From contig JAPFBL010000310.1 in NCBI GenBank assembly GCA_026182355.1, positions 291,501 to 355,500 of the forward strand: a stretch of DNA of 64,000 bases, written 5' to 3'. The notes under the pieces are model-generated. The model had not been told where the DNA came from. It made no database searches and saw only the letters and a program-made list of their open reading frames with translations. Shown here piece after piece: positions 37,098 to 47,160 of this stretch; position 1 is the stretch's first letter; the number at the start of each line of letters is the position of its first letter. The stretch comes from Hermatobates lingyangjiaoensis (Eukaryota; Arthropoda; Insecta; Hemiptera; Hermatobatidae). Both the position numbers and the translations under genes were made by a program.

Positions 37098-37859
37098 ACT
37101 GTTGAGTACAAAAAGACAATGTCAGACATGAATCCCTCAACATATCTTAAAAGTAGATTAATGTATAATGAACCCAGTCCAAACCTGGATGCAAAAGAAC
37201 CACTAAGTCTAAGGAGAATGACTACTTTAAAATAGCTTCAACACTTTCATCCAAAACTAATAGGCACGTAAACTTGTTATAAATATATTTTTAAATATAT
37301 TATTGCATGTTCATTTCTATTACTCATCATACGGCTTTACAACATCCAAACAATGTTCCAGATTTGAACAGTGTACTTAACAAGCGAGCAGTGTTGTAAC
37401 GGAGATTTTCAAGAGTAGTGACTAGAATAGTTTGTATTTGCATTTTTTGAGATTATAAATAACTCTGTAAAATTAAATTTTACGTGTAACACATGTTATA
37501 CTGCCTGACAATTTAAAATGTCAGGAATGGTTATTAGTATATCTATTAAATTTATTATTTATTATTAACCATAAAGAACTAAACATGGAATATAATAAAT
37601 ATTTATTTTAAAAATAAATGTTAATTCCTTCCTGCAATTAATATTTCTTAATTTTAGGATTGCCTTTTCATAATATATGAAATTCCTTAGCACACCTGCA
37701 TTAGATTTGCACACCTGCAGTCAGCTGACTGGTTACTCTTTTGTGGAAGGAGTTTTAGAATTTTTGAAAAGTGAGTTTATATACCTTTGCCTTATTTAAA
37801 TTTTTGAATTTTAAGTTTGTAATTTATCATCTATTGTTGGCTTTTTTGTTGAAGCTAAA
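37098..37859. promoter_or_regulatory. Shared intergenic region between FNTA and UQCRQ
   Basis: The start codons of FNTA (37097, minus) and UQCRQ (37860, plus) are 762 bases apart and diverge, so their promoters lie here, possibly as one bidirectional promoter. On the UQCRQ side an untranslated exon probably ends at 37770 (donor GTGAGT). A matching acceptor (a pyrimidine tract then AG) ends at 37854, five bases before the ATG. No TATA box is evident. Confidence 0.6.
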
Positions 37860-38724
37860 ATGGGTAAGGGCTTTGGTGAACTTGCTTATATTAGAGGTCT
37901 GGTGACATTTAGGATCAGCCCATTTGAGCAAAGAGCGTTTGCTGGATTTACGGAATCAATTCCTCGAACACTTTATAGGTTAAGGAGTAACTTTCTTAGA
38001 GTTGTACCTCGTAAGTATAACTGCCAAATAACATAAAACAATAATTTTATCAGTACAATAATTCTGAAAAATGAGATTTATTAAATGAAAATGCATATTA
38101 TTTATTGTTGAAATCATAGTACTATTTCGATCAAAGTAGTATACTTATTTTTTCTATTGCCTTTTAGGTTTTTATAAGGTCTGATGAAACACAATATTTA
38201 TCAGGCTTGTGATGTATCAGGTTGTGAAATACACACTTAGATGGGTAGAACATTCTTGAGTAGCGATTGTGCGAAAAACCAAGAAGTTCATATCTTGCTA
38301 TATGTCCATGGAAATGTTGTGGGCTATATTTTCAATTTGTTTTTTTAGTTTATTAAAATAGTGCTTGATAATAATGATTTCTTCAAATATACATTTGTAT
38401 TTTATTAAGAGGAGGAAATAGTTTTTGTAATTCACGTAGTGAATAAATAGTAGTAAAATTTTGTATTAATTTTGTTTCATGCAATTGAATTCTTCTGTCT
38501 CATTTGGTTTAATTTCCTTAACTATTAATTTACATACTTAATTGCATATATGAATACTATTATTATTTTACCTCCAAAATAATATTAATTTTAACAACTC
38601 TTTTGAAGTTTTACAAATCTGTGTTTCAGCTTTTGCCTTGGGCTACTTAATTTTCAGTGAAACTGAGAAAGAATTCGTTAGAATCAACCGTAAGAACCCA
38701 GCAGACTTTGCCAATGATAAGTAG
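37860..38724 (+). CDS. UQCRQ: Cytochrome b-c1 complex subunit 8 (ubiquinone-binding protein QP-C)
   Basis: Two coding exons, 37860-38010 and 38630-38724, joined within a Pro codon; 81 residues against 82 in mammals. Recognisable segments are the MGKGFGELAYIRG start, SPFEQRAFAGF, the VVPP / GYLIFSETEKEF membrane-spanning part and the basic RKNPADFANDK end; the family closes with a closely similar NPA--ENDK motif. The protein is a small single-helix subunit of mitochondrial complex III in the inner membrane, next to cytochrome b. It should be constitutively expressed. It is complete and intact. Confidence 0.97.
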
Positions 38725-40634
38725 TAACCTTTGTAAAATTTTAAGATCACAATATTTAGTTCAGAGATATTTATTGCCTGTAAATTTATATTCTATGTAA
38801 ATAAGGTCTTTCATTAATAGATTACTTAAAACAACTTGGTATACTTTTATTTCTACCAGTTATTTTTACCAGTTTTTTAAATGAGATCGTACTAGAAAAT
38901 TAAGTAAAAATCAGTTAATAACTATGTATATGAAGAAATAATGGAAACGCCATCCATTGCTTTTATCATTTTATCACATTACATAATTTAAATTTTTTTC
39001 ATAAGTTGGACAAGCGAACTTCGGCTAATAAAAGGAACAATGAGAGAAAGTTTAAAGAATAAGACAACAGAAAGCAATTAAGTAGGTTGTTTACTAGAAC
39101 GATTGTCATTTTATAAGATAAGGTTTTGAAGGAAAGTACAGTTGATGATTTAAAAATATAATAGCAACATTGTAGGATAAATTTGAAGATTTGTTGCAGA
39201 ATATGATCTATTCATTATAAATAATTGTATGAGTGTTAATGAATTACTAACTGGTTACCATAACTATGTGATCAGAAAACAAACCCCTAACTTAGCTTTC
39301 TTAATTTTACAAGTGTAATAAAGTGTAAACGAATGAAACATGCTTCCTTCAACTAAAAAGAAAAAAGAATATAAAACTTGCTCGATACGGTCACCTGAAT
39401 CACTCAAAGATTAATGTAAAAATCTGTACAAATGAAAACACCAATTTTACATTTTTCCATATTTTGTAATTTTGAAACATTAAATGATATTTTAATCGAC
39501 TATTTGTTTTCAGTTTTCTTTAAAGTTTTTTGTTTTTAAACTATTGTAATCTGAATATTTTGCTATCAATTTTTTGTAAGTTTTATAGCTTAAAATTGTC
39601 AAGAGGTTTCGCCGTTGATATGTTCTTAAAATTGATTCAGATAGAACATAGACGTATTAACGATACAACTTTAGTTAAATAGCTTTCACAGAGGTAGTAC
39701 AACCCGTTTAACTGCTTCGAACGCTACTTTTTTTTTAGTTATGTATGAACTATTTTTTTTTTAAATTTTACCTCTAAACTTGGCCAACAAAATTAGATGT
39801 CTCCAATTCGAATTGGATCTCTTTTGGCCATTCGAACAAACACATAATCATAAAATTTATTTTTTTATTCATAGATTTATAGTTATGTATAAGGCCTTTG
39901 GCGGTTTAAAACGAAAATTAAGATTCCAAAGGAGTCGCATTAATATGAAGGACTCCTTGACCTTTCAGATGGACCTGTGTACAGACTATGACCGAACACA
40001 AATTGAAATTATATGAAGGATTGCAGGAAGTGTTGAATTTTAGAAATTGCTATTGAAATAGGTAGGTTAAGAAAAACATTAAGGAGAATTGTCGATATTT
40101 GAAATTCATAACGAGAATATAAGGAATGAAATGTTGAACATCCTTTAAAACAACTGAAGTCGTCTGACCGGACCAAGTTTTTTGAAAATGAGTTAATGGC
40201 TGATAGTATCGTAAAATAATTATTATAATAAAATAATTTCCTGGAAGTTTAACGTTTCTACGTCTGGGAAGCGTATGCCCGAACAGTCAAACACCATGAG
40301 CGTCCTACAATCATTAAAGAACATATATTTTCTGATGTTCTCAAATGAATCATTAATAGTTCGACCTATGTTAGATAAAATGCCTAAATATATTATTTTA
40401 CAGGGCGTCAAAGTAAATACAAATGATCATCTGGATTGAATGCTTTTTTATTTGAATAAAAAGGCTCTGGTCTGATATTTATGGGTCATAAATTAATAAT
40501 AAAAACAGTGTAAATAGTTATCTTCATTTGAATGCCTCAAAACAAGGGAATACCTGGGAATTAGTTGGTAAACAATTGGGAAGTGTTTGGGAACTTAAAA
40601 CTATCCTGCAGACTCGAGCATAATATTTACTAAT
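38725..40634. other. Intergenic stretch downstream of UQCRQ
   Basis: AT-rich. A 78-codon open frame (39780-40016) and short minus-strand frames lack recognisable motifs. No transposon ends found. Confidence 0.55.
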
Positions 40635-40745
40635 ATTAGTCAATATTAAATCATTAGTTGTGCAATCCGTAATTGTGTGGTATTTACTCATTCTGAGGTA
40701 AAATGGATAAACCAACAAAAGTCTCCACACAAATGAAGTTTTATT

Positions 40746-40780
40746 CAACGCGTTTCGAACACTTTGTGTTCATCATCAGG
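40746..40780 (-). ncRNA. Hammerhead-ribozyme-like motif, left arm of the Penelope-like element
   Basis: Mirror copy of the motif at 41756-41788, on the minus strand: CTGATGA core, GAACAC/GTGTTC stem, GAAAC core and GCGTT. Same caveats apply. Activity is not shown by sequence alone. Confidence 0.5.
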
Positions 40781-41037
40781 AAAACACTATAATACAAATT
40801 AAATCTAATTAGTTACAAAAAGTTAGAGTGAAATAACAAAAAATAAAAGTTCAATTAAGAGAATTCAAGACATACTCAAGGAAGTGGTACTGACGGGTTG
40901 GTCAAGTGAAAACAACTAGTAGGAAACTGATCCCTTGCGAAAGAGGATAGGCAGGCATATAGGAGATAAGGTGACAAAGGTATCGGGTATGCTTGAAAGC
41001 CGTTAACTGAAATAGAGAAGGCCAGAACCAATAATTT

Positions 41038-41457
41038 AGTTCCAATAATTTAACCCCTAAATCAAGTTTTTATCCTAGTTCATTGAGTGGAGTATATAAG
41101 TTGTCCTGTAACAATTGTCAATGTTTTTACATTGGCATGACTGTGCGCTCCTTTGAGAAAAGAACCCGGGAACATTTTAATGAATACTTGCAAAGGAAAA
41201 ATGACAATAAGAATAATAAAGAATTTTTTTCACATTTTGCGAAACACCTTGTCACACAAAATCACAGCTTTGATCCAAACTTGAACCTTACCATCCTACA
41301 TGTGAATAGAAAGTTTAAAGAAATTTGTAATTTGGAAGCTTTTCAAATGAACAAGGCCGTACTTAATAATCCTTCTGCCTCTCTATGCCTTAATGATCAA
41401 ATTCCAAGGTGTCCAAAATTTCTTAAGCTGTTCCTATATTCACAAAGAATAAATTAA
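41038..41457 (+). CDS. GIY-YIG endonuclease of the Penelope-like element (partial ORF)
   Basis: The open frame (no clear ATG; open upstream into the left arm) reads SGVYKLSCNNCQCFYIGMT, then SFEKRTREHF. This gives the GVY and YIG motifs, the CxxC zinc-finger-like pair typical of Penelope nucleases, the catalytic Arg and His. An LVTQNHSFDP segment and a helical tail with LEAFQMNKA (conserved Glu) follow. About 125-140 residues are intact. In complete elements this domain follows the reverse transcriptase and nicks target DNA for insertion. Here it is alone, yet has no stop, suggesting a young or recently mobile copy. Confidence 0.85.
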   Translation, partial: SSNNLTPKSSFYPSSLSGVYKLSCNNCQCFYIGMTVRSFEKRTREHFNEYLQRKNDNKNNKEFFSHFAKHLVTQNHSFDPNLNLTILHVNRKFKEICNLEAFQMNKAVLNNPSASLCLNDQIPRCPKFLKLFLYSQRIN

Positions 41458-41755
41458 AAAAAAATAAATTTATAAAAAAAAAAAAGTTTCTTTCCTCTAA
41501 ATTATTGGTTCTGGCCTTCTCTATTTCAGTTAACGGCTTTCAAGCATACCCGATACCTTTGTCACCTTATCTCCTAAATGCCTGCCTATCCTCTTTCGCA
41601 AGTGATCAGTTTCCTACTAGTTGTTTTAACTTGACCAACCCGTCAGTACCACTTCCTTGGGTATGTCTTGAATTCTCTTAATTGAACTTTTATTTTTTGT
41701 TATTTCACTCTAATTTTTTGTAACTAATAGATTTAATTTGTATTATAGTGTTTTC

Positions 41756-41788
41756 CTGATGATGAACACAAAGTGTTCGAAACGCGTT
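41756..41788 (+). ncRNA. Hammerhead-ribozyme-like motif, right arm of the Penelope-like element
   Basis: CTGATGA at 41756-41762 and GAAAC at 41779-41783 bracket a perfect six-pair stem II (GAACAC 41764-41769, GTGTTC 41773-41778, AAA loop). After GAAA, the C-GC-G and TT permit the minimal two-pair stem III plus a GTT cleavage triplet (41786-41788), as in hammerheads reported from Penelope-like LTRs. Departures: one extra T (41763) between core and stem II, and a weak stem I. Function is inferred only. Confidence 0.5.
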
Positions 41789-41957
41789 GAATAAAACTTC
41801 ATTTGTGTGGAGACTTTTGTTGGTTTATCCATTTTACCTCAGAATAGTCAATATTACTAACATTGCCTGCTGTCGTTCAAAATAATGAATGTCAATTGTG
41901 ACAAGTAAAGAGAAATCAGTTATTATTAGGAAAGTCTGTCACGTATTAGATTATGGG

Positions 41958-41993
41958 TATAAACGATTCTGCAGTCACTAAGTGAAATCAGTT
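41958..41993 (+). promoter_or_regulatory. TATA box and initiator upstream of the densovirus-like element
   Basis: TATAAA at 41958-41963 and TCAGTT at 41988-41993 are spaced so that the initiator A falls 32 bases after the first T of the TATA box, the arthropod core-promoter arrangement. The first ATG of the following frames is at 42038. It may be the remnant of the viral non-structural gene promoter. Confidence 0.4.
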
Positions 41994-42037
41994 AGAGTTC
42001 AAGTTGCGACAGTTAGCAAGTAGAGGTCGAGCATCAT

Positions 42038-42728
42038 ATGCAGTCACCACAGGACTTAACAATGAAGAGTTATGTTTTCCGATTCATTTGTCGAAGAAGT
42101 GGCGAACAGCAGTTACCAGATGAAGATGGAGAATCCTCTGTATGTGAACGGAGATCAGAAAGCAGTAGTAAAATTCTTCACACACATCTGATGCAATTTG
42201 TGACGACGATAAGTTGCCCAGGATGAAGGAGAGGGTGATGGAGAAATTGCCATCGAGCAAGTGGTTGGTGACCATAGAAACTCGTTTTCGACTTGTTTAC
42301 TTTCAGCCGAGTCCCAAGAGGTTTCACGGGACGCTCTCCTAAGATTCACTAAGTGTAGATGCACTCCACAATCATTTCGACACGTTGGGAGGCGATACTT
42401 TAAGAAGAATAAGTCAGATGAACCAATCTGTGTCGGAACAACTGTCATCAAGTATTTGGACCAGGACTCCGGATGGGTCTGTTACATCCAAGAAAAAAAC
42501 ATCGGATGGTTTAATGTACCTAGAGGGAATGGTTATCGGAAGAAGACATCATGAGCACCATGCCGTTCGCCAGATGGTCAAAAGCGTTGATCAGGCTAAA
42601 GCTCTTCTTCGACGAGGACAGTCAAATTCACTCACTCTACCTTGGAGGAGCTGATAGATCAGGCCACAGAGGTAGTCAGCAGGGATCCCACCGTAGAGGT
42701 AAAATTCTTCCGGCTGAAATGGCTGTTA
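42038..42728 (+). pseudogene. GC-richer overlapping reading frames, probably 5' part of the densovirus-like insertion
   Basis: This block has clearly higher GC than its flanks and several overlapping plus-strand frames (42038-42226, 42261-42554, 42385-42654, 42551-42841, and a third frame ending near 42728 with LEELIDQATEVVSRDPTVEV). It lies between a TATA/initiator pair and the recognisable helicase, all in one direction. That position suggests the N-terminal part of the non-structural genes, where densovirus frames overlap. I do not recognise a specific domain, so host or transposon origin is not excluded. Confidence 0.4.
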
Positions 42729-42871
42729 TTTTAACACATTGTGTTGTCCTTGAAATAAAACAATTGATACTTTTATATTTAATAGAATTAAAAGGTATAT
42801 GTTTATTAAAGCTGGTGATGGGTGTTGGAAGAGGAGGGTAGGCATAGTGTAGAGGTAGAATCAGCACTTGG

Positions 42872-43533
42872 TCAACTAAAGAATTTTCAAAATTTTATAT
42901 TGGAAAGAAACCTTTATTTAGAAGTCATCATGGGATGTTTGAAGAAACTTATTTTGATATTTCATAGCTTTTGAAATATGCAAAAGATTATTGATGCTTC
43001 AGTGTACAGCGAATGATGAATGAGAATCAGTAAGAATTGAAAGTGTAAAAAAAATTGTTTCAGATTTGTTAAATATATTAGATAAAAAAGATTTCGAAAA
43101 AAAAACGGTTTGAAGTTGTTAGTGAACCAAGTACTGGTAAAACAAAATTTTTTATGTGGTCACTGACTTTTATTTAAATGTGGGATATATTGGTAATTTT
43201 AATAGAAATGAAAGATTTCCTTTTCAGAATTGTATTAGTAAACGAGTGAATGTATGAGAATAAATTGTGGAGAAGCAGGTTATGACAGATGTAAAATGTT
43301 ATTTGGTGGAGATTTATTGAATTGTAAAATAAAATGTGAGAGTGATGGTATTATTGCGAGAACCCTGTAATTGTATCATCAAACACCACTTGCGTTTAAT
43401 GACAGAATGTATAGATACAGGTGAAGGAGAGGTAGTTTTTTAAAAGATTACAAAAAATTATTGCACCCACTTTGTTAGCCTATAATAATAATAATAGTCA
43501 GTTATCTAATATTAATGAAATTGTCCCAGATTG
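42872..43533 (+). pseudogene. Endogenous densovirus-like NS1 helicase remnant
   Basis: Conserved parts of a parvoviral superfamily 3 helicase occur in order but in different frames. A Walker A-like segment (EPSTGKTKFF) is at 43124-43153. A GYIGNFNR / FPFQNC / SKRVNV stretch lies at 43174-43254 in a second frame. A KMLFGGD motif is at 43293-43313 in a third, and PVIVSSN (motif C) at 43364-43384 in another. An upstream piece (KKPLFRSHHGMFEETYFDI) lies near 42907. At least four frame changes and several stops show the gene is dead. NS1 is the replication initiator and helicase of parvoviruses. The pattern identifies an old germline insertion from the Densovirinae-type lineage. Confidence 0.85.
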
Positions 43534-43693
43534 AGATAAATGTTTGTTTTAAGTAAATATGTGTAGTTTATATATTATTGTATAATAAATGGTTGATGTT
43601 ATCTGTGTTTGCCATTACCCTTACTGTTTTTAAATTCTAATCAGTACATTGGCCTAGGGCTTCTACTTATTCAGTCAGTTGCAGTGGATGTGA

Positions 43694-43879
43694 ATGTTAT
43701 TTCCTGGTCATAGATACCTAGGGCCAGATAATTCTTTAAATAATGGTGAACCAGTTGATACAGATGATAGAATAGCTCAAGTTCATGACACAGAGTATAG
43801 TGAGGCAAATAGTGTTGAAAATATAAGAGTAGCAGACAAAAAACCTATTAAATCTTTAAGTACAGGAAATTGGCATTAG
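43694..43879 (+). pseudogene. Endogenous densovirus-like VP1 phospholipase A2 region, truncated
   Basis: A 61-codon open frame encodes the signature of the parvoviral VP1 unique region: the calcium-binding loop (HRYLGPDNSLNNGEPVD) and the catalytic helix with HD (RIAQVHDTEYSEA), then ADKKPI. In the family the enzyme lets the capsid leave endosomes. The loop reads GPD where GPG is usual, so the calcium site is altered. The frame is cut at 43877-43879, where a direct repeat begins, so the rest of the capsid gene is missing. NS-like and VP-like parts have the same orientation, as in monosense densoviruses. Confidence 0.85.
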
Positions 43880-43896
43880 TCAATATTACTAATATT
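43875..43896. repeat. Right copy of a 22-bp direct repeat flanking the densovirus-like insertion
   Basis: ATTAGTCAATATTACTAA plus TATT here matches, with one mismatch, the left copy at 40635-40648 joined to 41857-41864 once the Penelope-like element and its duplication are removed. It supplies the stop codon of the truncated VP1 frame. Confidence 0.65.
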
Positions 43897-44186
43897 TGTC
43901 AGGAGCCGCGAACTGACAAATAAAGGACGGCAAGAACAACCGGGTCGAATTTAGTTTAAAACGTTCACTCCAACTGTATTTACATTTGTAAAGATCGCTT
44001 TATCTTCTAAGGGAGATTTTAAAAATATATAATAATAATATAAAAAATACATATAGGACATGTATTAGTAATTTGTTTGTTTTTGTTAAAATTTTGTTAA
44101 TTTAACTGCTGTAGCTGACATCATACAAAACCTTTGAAAGTTTTCAAAAAAAAAATATATATATATATACCACTATTTTCCTTTTT

Positions 44187-44454
44187 TATCGAGGTTTGGT
44201 CTAGCTTCAATAATTCAACACCTTTAAGTCGACGTTTCGTCTATATTTGTAGACATGTTCAGGGCTTGATATTTTTCTATTGTGAGGAAGCAACTACATA
44301 AGGCTTATGTTCAAATCAGCTGGTGTACACACAAACCGTTATGTAGTTGCTTCCTCAAAATAGAAAAATATCAAGCCCTGAACATGTCTACAAATATAGA
44401 CGAAACGTCAGCTTAAAGGTGTTGAATTATTGAAGCTAGACCAAACCTCGATAG
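44187..44454. repeat. Penelope-like LTR inverted pair (foldback)
   Basis: Arms of about 115 bases run from TATCGAGGTTTGGTC to the complementary GACCAAACCTCGATA, with a spacer of about 35 bases. Each arm carries an ACAT / GTCTA-loop-TAGAC hairpin followed by GAAACGTC (plus strand near 44370-44410), the signature of Penelope-type LTRs. The sequence differs from the family at 40.7 and 50.0 kb, so this is a second family. No coding part remains. Confidence 0.7.
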
Positions 44455-44459
44455 GACTC

Positions 44460-47155
44460 ATTTCTACAAAAAAGAACTATAAATCCAGAAAAATTAATTA
44501 AATATGTCACAAGTGTGACTTGCAGAATCTTGTAAACACAGCCACCCACCCACAATCATTCAGACATCGTCCTATCTATTAAAGCTGTTTTCAGATGACC
44601 ACGAAACGTGTAAATCTATCAAGTTCTTTTTCCTTGTTCGCTGTAAATTACTTAAGTAAAGGAAAAATGTACTTATTTATTATTAAATTAAGAAGCAGAA
44701 GAACACTTTAAAAACCACTCTTCATTTTAAAAATAAAGTAGCTGAATTAACCTAGCCTTCCAATAAAATGATATATGTCAGTCAAATTCGTTTACTTGTT
44801 AGTTGAAATTAGGTGTCGTCATACATTTTCACAAGTAGGGAAATTTGCTGATACAGTTCATTAATGATACACTTTTACTGTGAGCAAACACAAAATTATT
44901 CTTTTAATATTGTCAATCAGTAAGTAACAACGATATATATGTACATTTCAAAATGAGATTTGATCCTCTATAAAAGCCTGATATACACTTTATCTTTAAT
45001 ACAATCATTTTAACATTACATAAATATCAAATTTTTAAAAACAAAAAGCTTCATTTTTTTATTTAACAAAAAATATATTCAAATTAAAAAGAATGATATA
45101 AGTAGTTTTTTTTCTTCAATTATAAACCAAACGTTTCAGTTCTTAGCGTAAAAAGCTTTAAGCAATTTGAAAAACTTCACAATTTATTGAAAATATAAAA
45201 ATATGAGATTGTAACAAAAATGGTGTCCATTTATAATACTGAACATTTTTTTAAAAAAATAATGTAGATAAAAGAAGAGTACGGTGAGATACAAAGGACT
45301 TCGTAAGTAAAGAAAACTTATTTACTAAATAACAGAGTTTTGGTGGCTGAATGTCACTTTTATTTTGGTAATCAGTCTTTTTTTTCATTTTTTAATCTGA
45401 AAAAAAATGCAATATGATGTTTTAAACAATGAAGTCAGAGGTAGGAAATATTATGCGAGTTCTTTATTTAATAATCAAAATATACGCAAAGGTAAAATAT
45501 TCTACGATCTATTAACCAGTAAAGGTCTCATTAGAAGATACGAATTTAAATTGATGTTTGGGAGGATGTTTCCTGTTTCAAAGACCTTATCAATTTTATA
45601 ATTTGTTACTGCTGCACATACGTCAATTTTTATAGCACATGTCTTTCCCTGGTATCTAGACTCAGTGGTATTTACTAATAAAGAAATAATTTTTCCCTAA
45701 CGAGGTTAGTAAAATGTATGAAATTAACTAACTACGTAATTTGAATTTTAACGGCTGGTGTTATCTCATCGATGCAGTTTGAATGAACAAAAGTGTATGT
45801 CACTGCTGCGCCATCTGGAAACTCGTACGCGAAACACATATTAGGTGTTGAGTAAAATTCATTGCTTTAATAAAAGTTTTTATTTTTCATTTCTTAAAAA
45901 ATTACTTCTTTCAATCCTAACAATTAAATTTCCTATGAGTTTTGGACTTCAAAGAATGATTGAAACCTTGCTATTTTGATTATCACCTATATCAAGAATT
46001 GAAAACTTTTCATTGCGGAGGCTTGAAAATACAATACAATCTACTTTTATGCTAAAGGTTTTAAGTATATCACAAATAAATTTTGTGATATACTTATAAT
46101 ATCACAACTTAAGGCGACGCCTTAACTACGTGGCATCTGATGAAACACACAAACGAAAGTCAATAAAGTTTGTGGGCTCTTAGTTATATGTTTGAACCAC
46201 ACTTTTCTCTGGTGCCCTATGGCACTTTTTTAAAATTTACTACAATTTAATCCTTCAAGGAACACTATTTAACAAGAATTTGAGGCCACATAGTCCATAG
46301 TATGTATGCCCACTCCTGATCTATGTCGTGATAAGAATTTTTTTAACTTAAAAATATAAGTACCAGGCAGACATACAGACTAGACTATACAATGTAGTAA
46401 GTTTTAATGGTGAAGACGGACTACTTTCGAAGCGTTAGATCCTAAGGTAGCCACTAATATGCAGTAATCCCTATTACTCAGCAAATGTTGTCCCTAAACT
46501 CTAAACTAAACCATCCAGATGATAAGAACACATTTCATTCAATTTCAAATGAAATGGCTTCTCTTTTGAAATATGACTTGCATAATGCTGTTACTACAAT
46601 CTGATTCATATCTCACTCATTCGCAAGAAAGAACTTGGCAAAGGAGTGAATAAACAAATTCTTTCAATTCAATGTCTAGAGAATTTCTTTGCAAGTCAAT
46701 AGGATTAAAACGAGATGTATTATATATTTAGCTGAAACAAACTTTTTATTTGACAGTGGAATGGAAGCTAAGGGAACTAAAAAACAATTTAATGAAGGAC
46801 TTATGAAAGGTTCTTTACTTTAAATAAAAATCTAAACAAATGGAAAGAAACAATCAAACGCACTTGTTTGGGACTGTTGAATTTGAAAATGATGATGAAA
46901 CATCACTTTATGAAGTGAAGTAAATTGAGCTATTACTCATCTATTTGTTTTATTGTGCCCAAGATTTTTCTGTAATATAGGGTTATTTCGAGGCCAAATT
47001 GTAGAAAAATCTAAAAAATTGAATGACAGTCTCCTAACTATTCTTCAATCATTAGGTCAGATCTGAATAATGTACTATTGATTTACAATAAACTCTCATT
47101 AAACAATTATTTAGCACAAAAAGATCCATAAATATTTGACTTAAATAATTAAATC
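44460..47155. other. Intergenic stretch, no gene recognised
   Basis: Two weak Penelope-LTR-like bits occur (TCAGATGACCACGAAACGTG near 44595; TTTCGAAGCGTTAG near 46430). The 64-codon frame from 45407 has no recognisable domain. A minus-strand AATAAA at 46949-46954 may serve the zinc-finger gene. Confidence 0.5.
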
Positions 47156-47160
47156 AACAA

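Larger units (their letters stand above)
40649..41844 (+). mobile_element. Penelope-like retroelement with inverted LTRs, RT missing
   Basis: Inverted arms of about 350 bases (40691-41040 and 41495-41844) flank a single coding block for a GIY-YIG endonuclease. A 42-base tail (40649-40690) extends the left side only. The same tail, in reverse, closes the related copy at 49816-50155. A 12-bp duplication (TAGTCAATATTA) borders the element. Inverted terminal repeats, an extra tail, a GIY-YIG nuclease and hammerhead-like motifs in the arms are all known traits of Penelope-like elements. The reverse transcriptase is absent, so it must have moved with help from a relative. Confidence 0.88.
40637..41856. 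other. 12-bp target-site duplication of the Penelope-like element
   Basis: TAGTCAATATTA is repeated exactly at 40637-40648 and 41845-41856, bounding the element 40649-41844. The duplication lies inside the longer direct repeat that flanks the densovirus-like insertion. Confidence 0.85.

Noticed and set aside
42155..42451. 98-codon minus-strand frame in the densovirus-like region
   Set aside because: Opposite to the viral-like genes and without motifs; it mirrors the GC-richer plus-strand frames.
45407..45601. 64-codon plus-strand frame
   Set aside because: No similarity recognised and no splice or promoter context.
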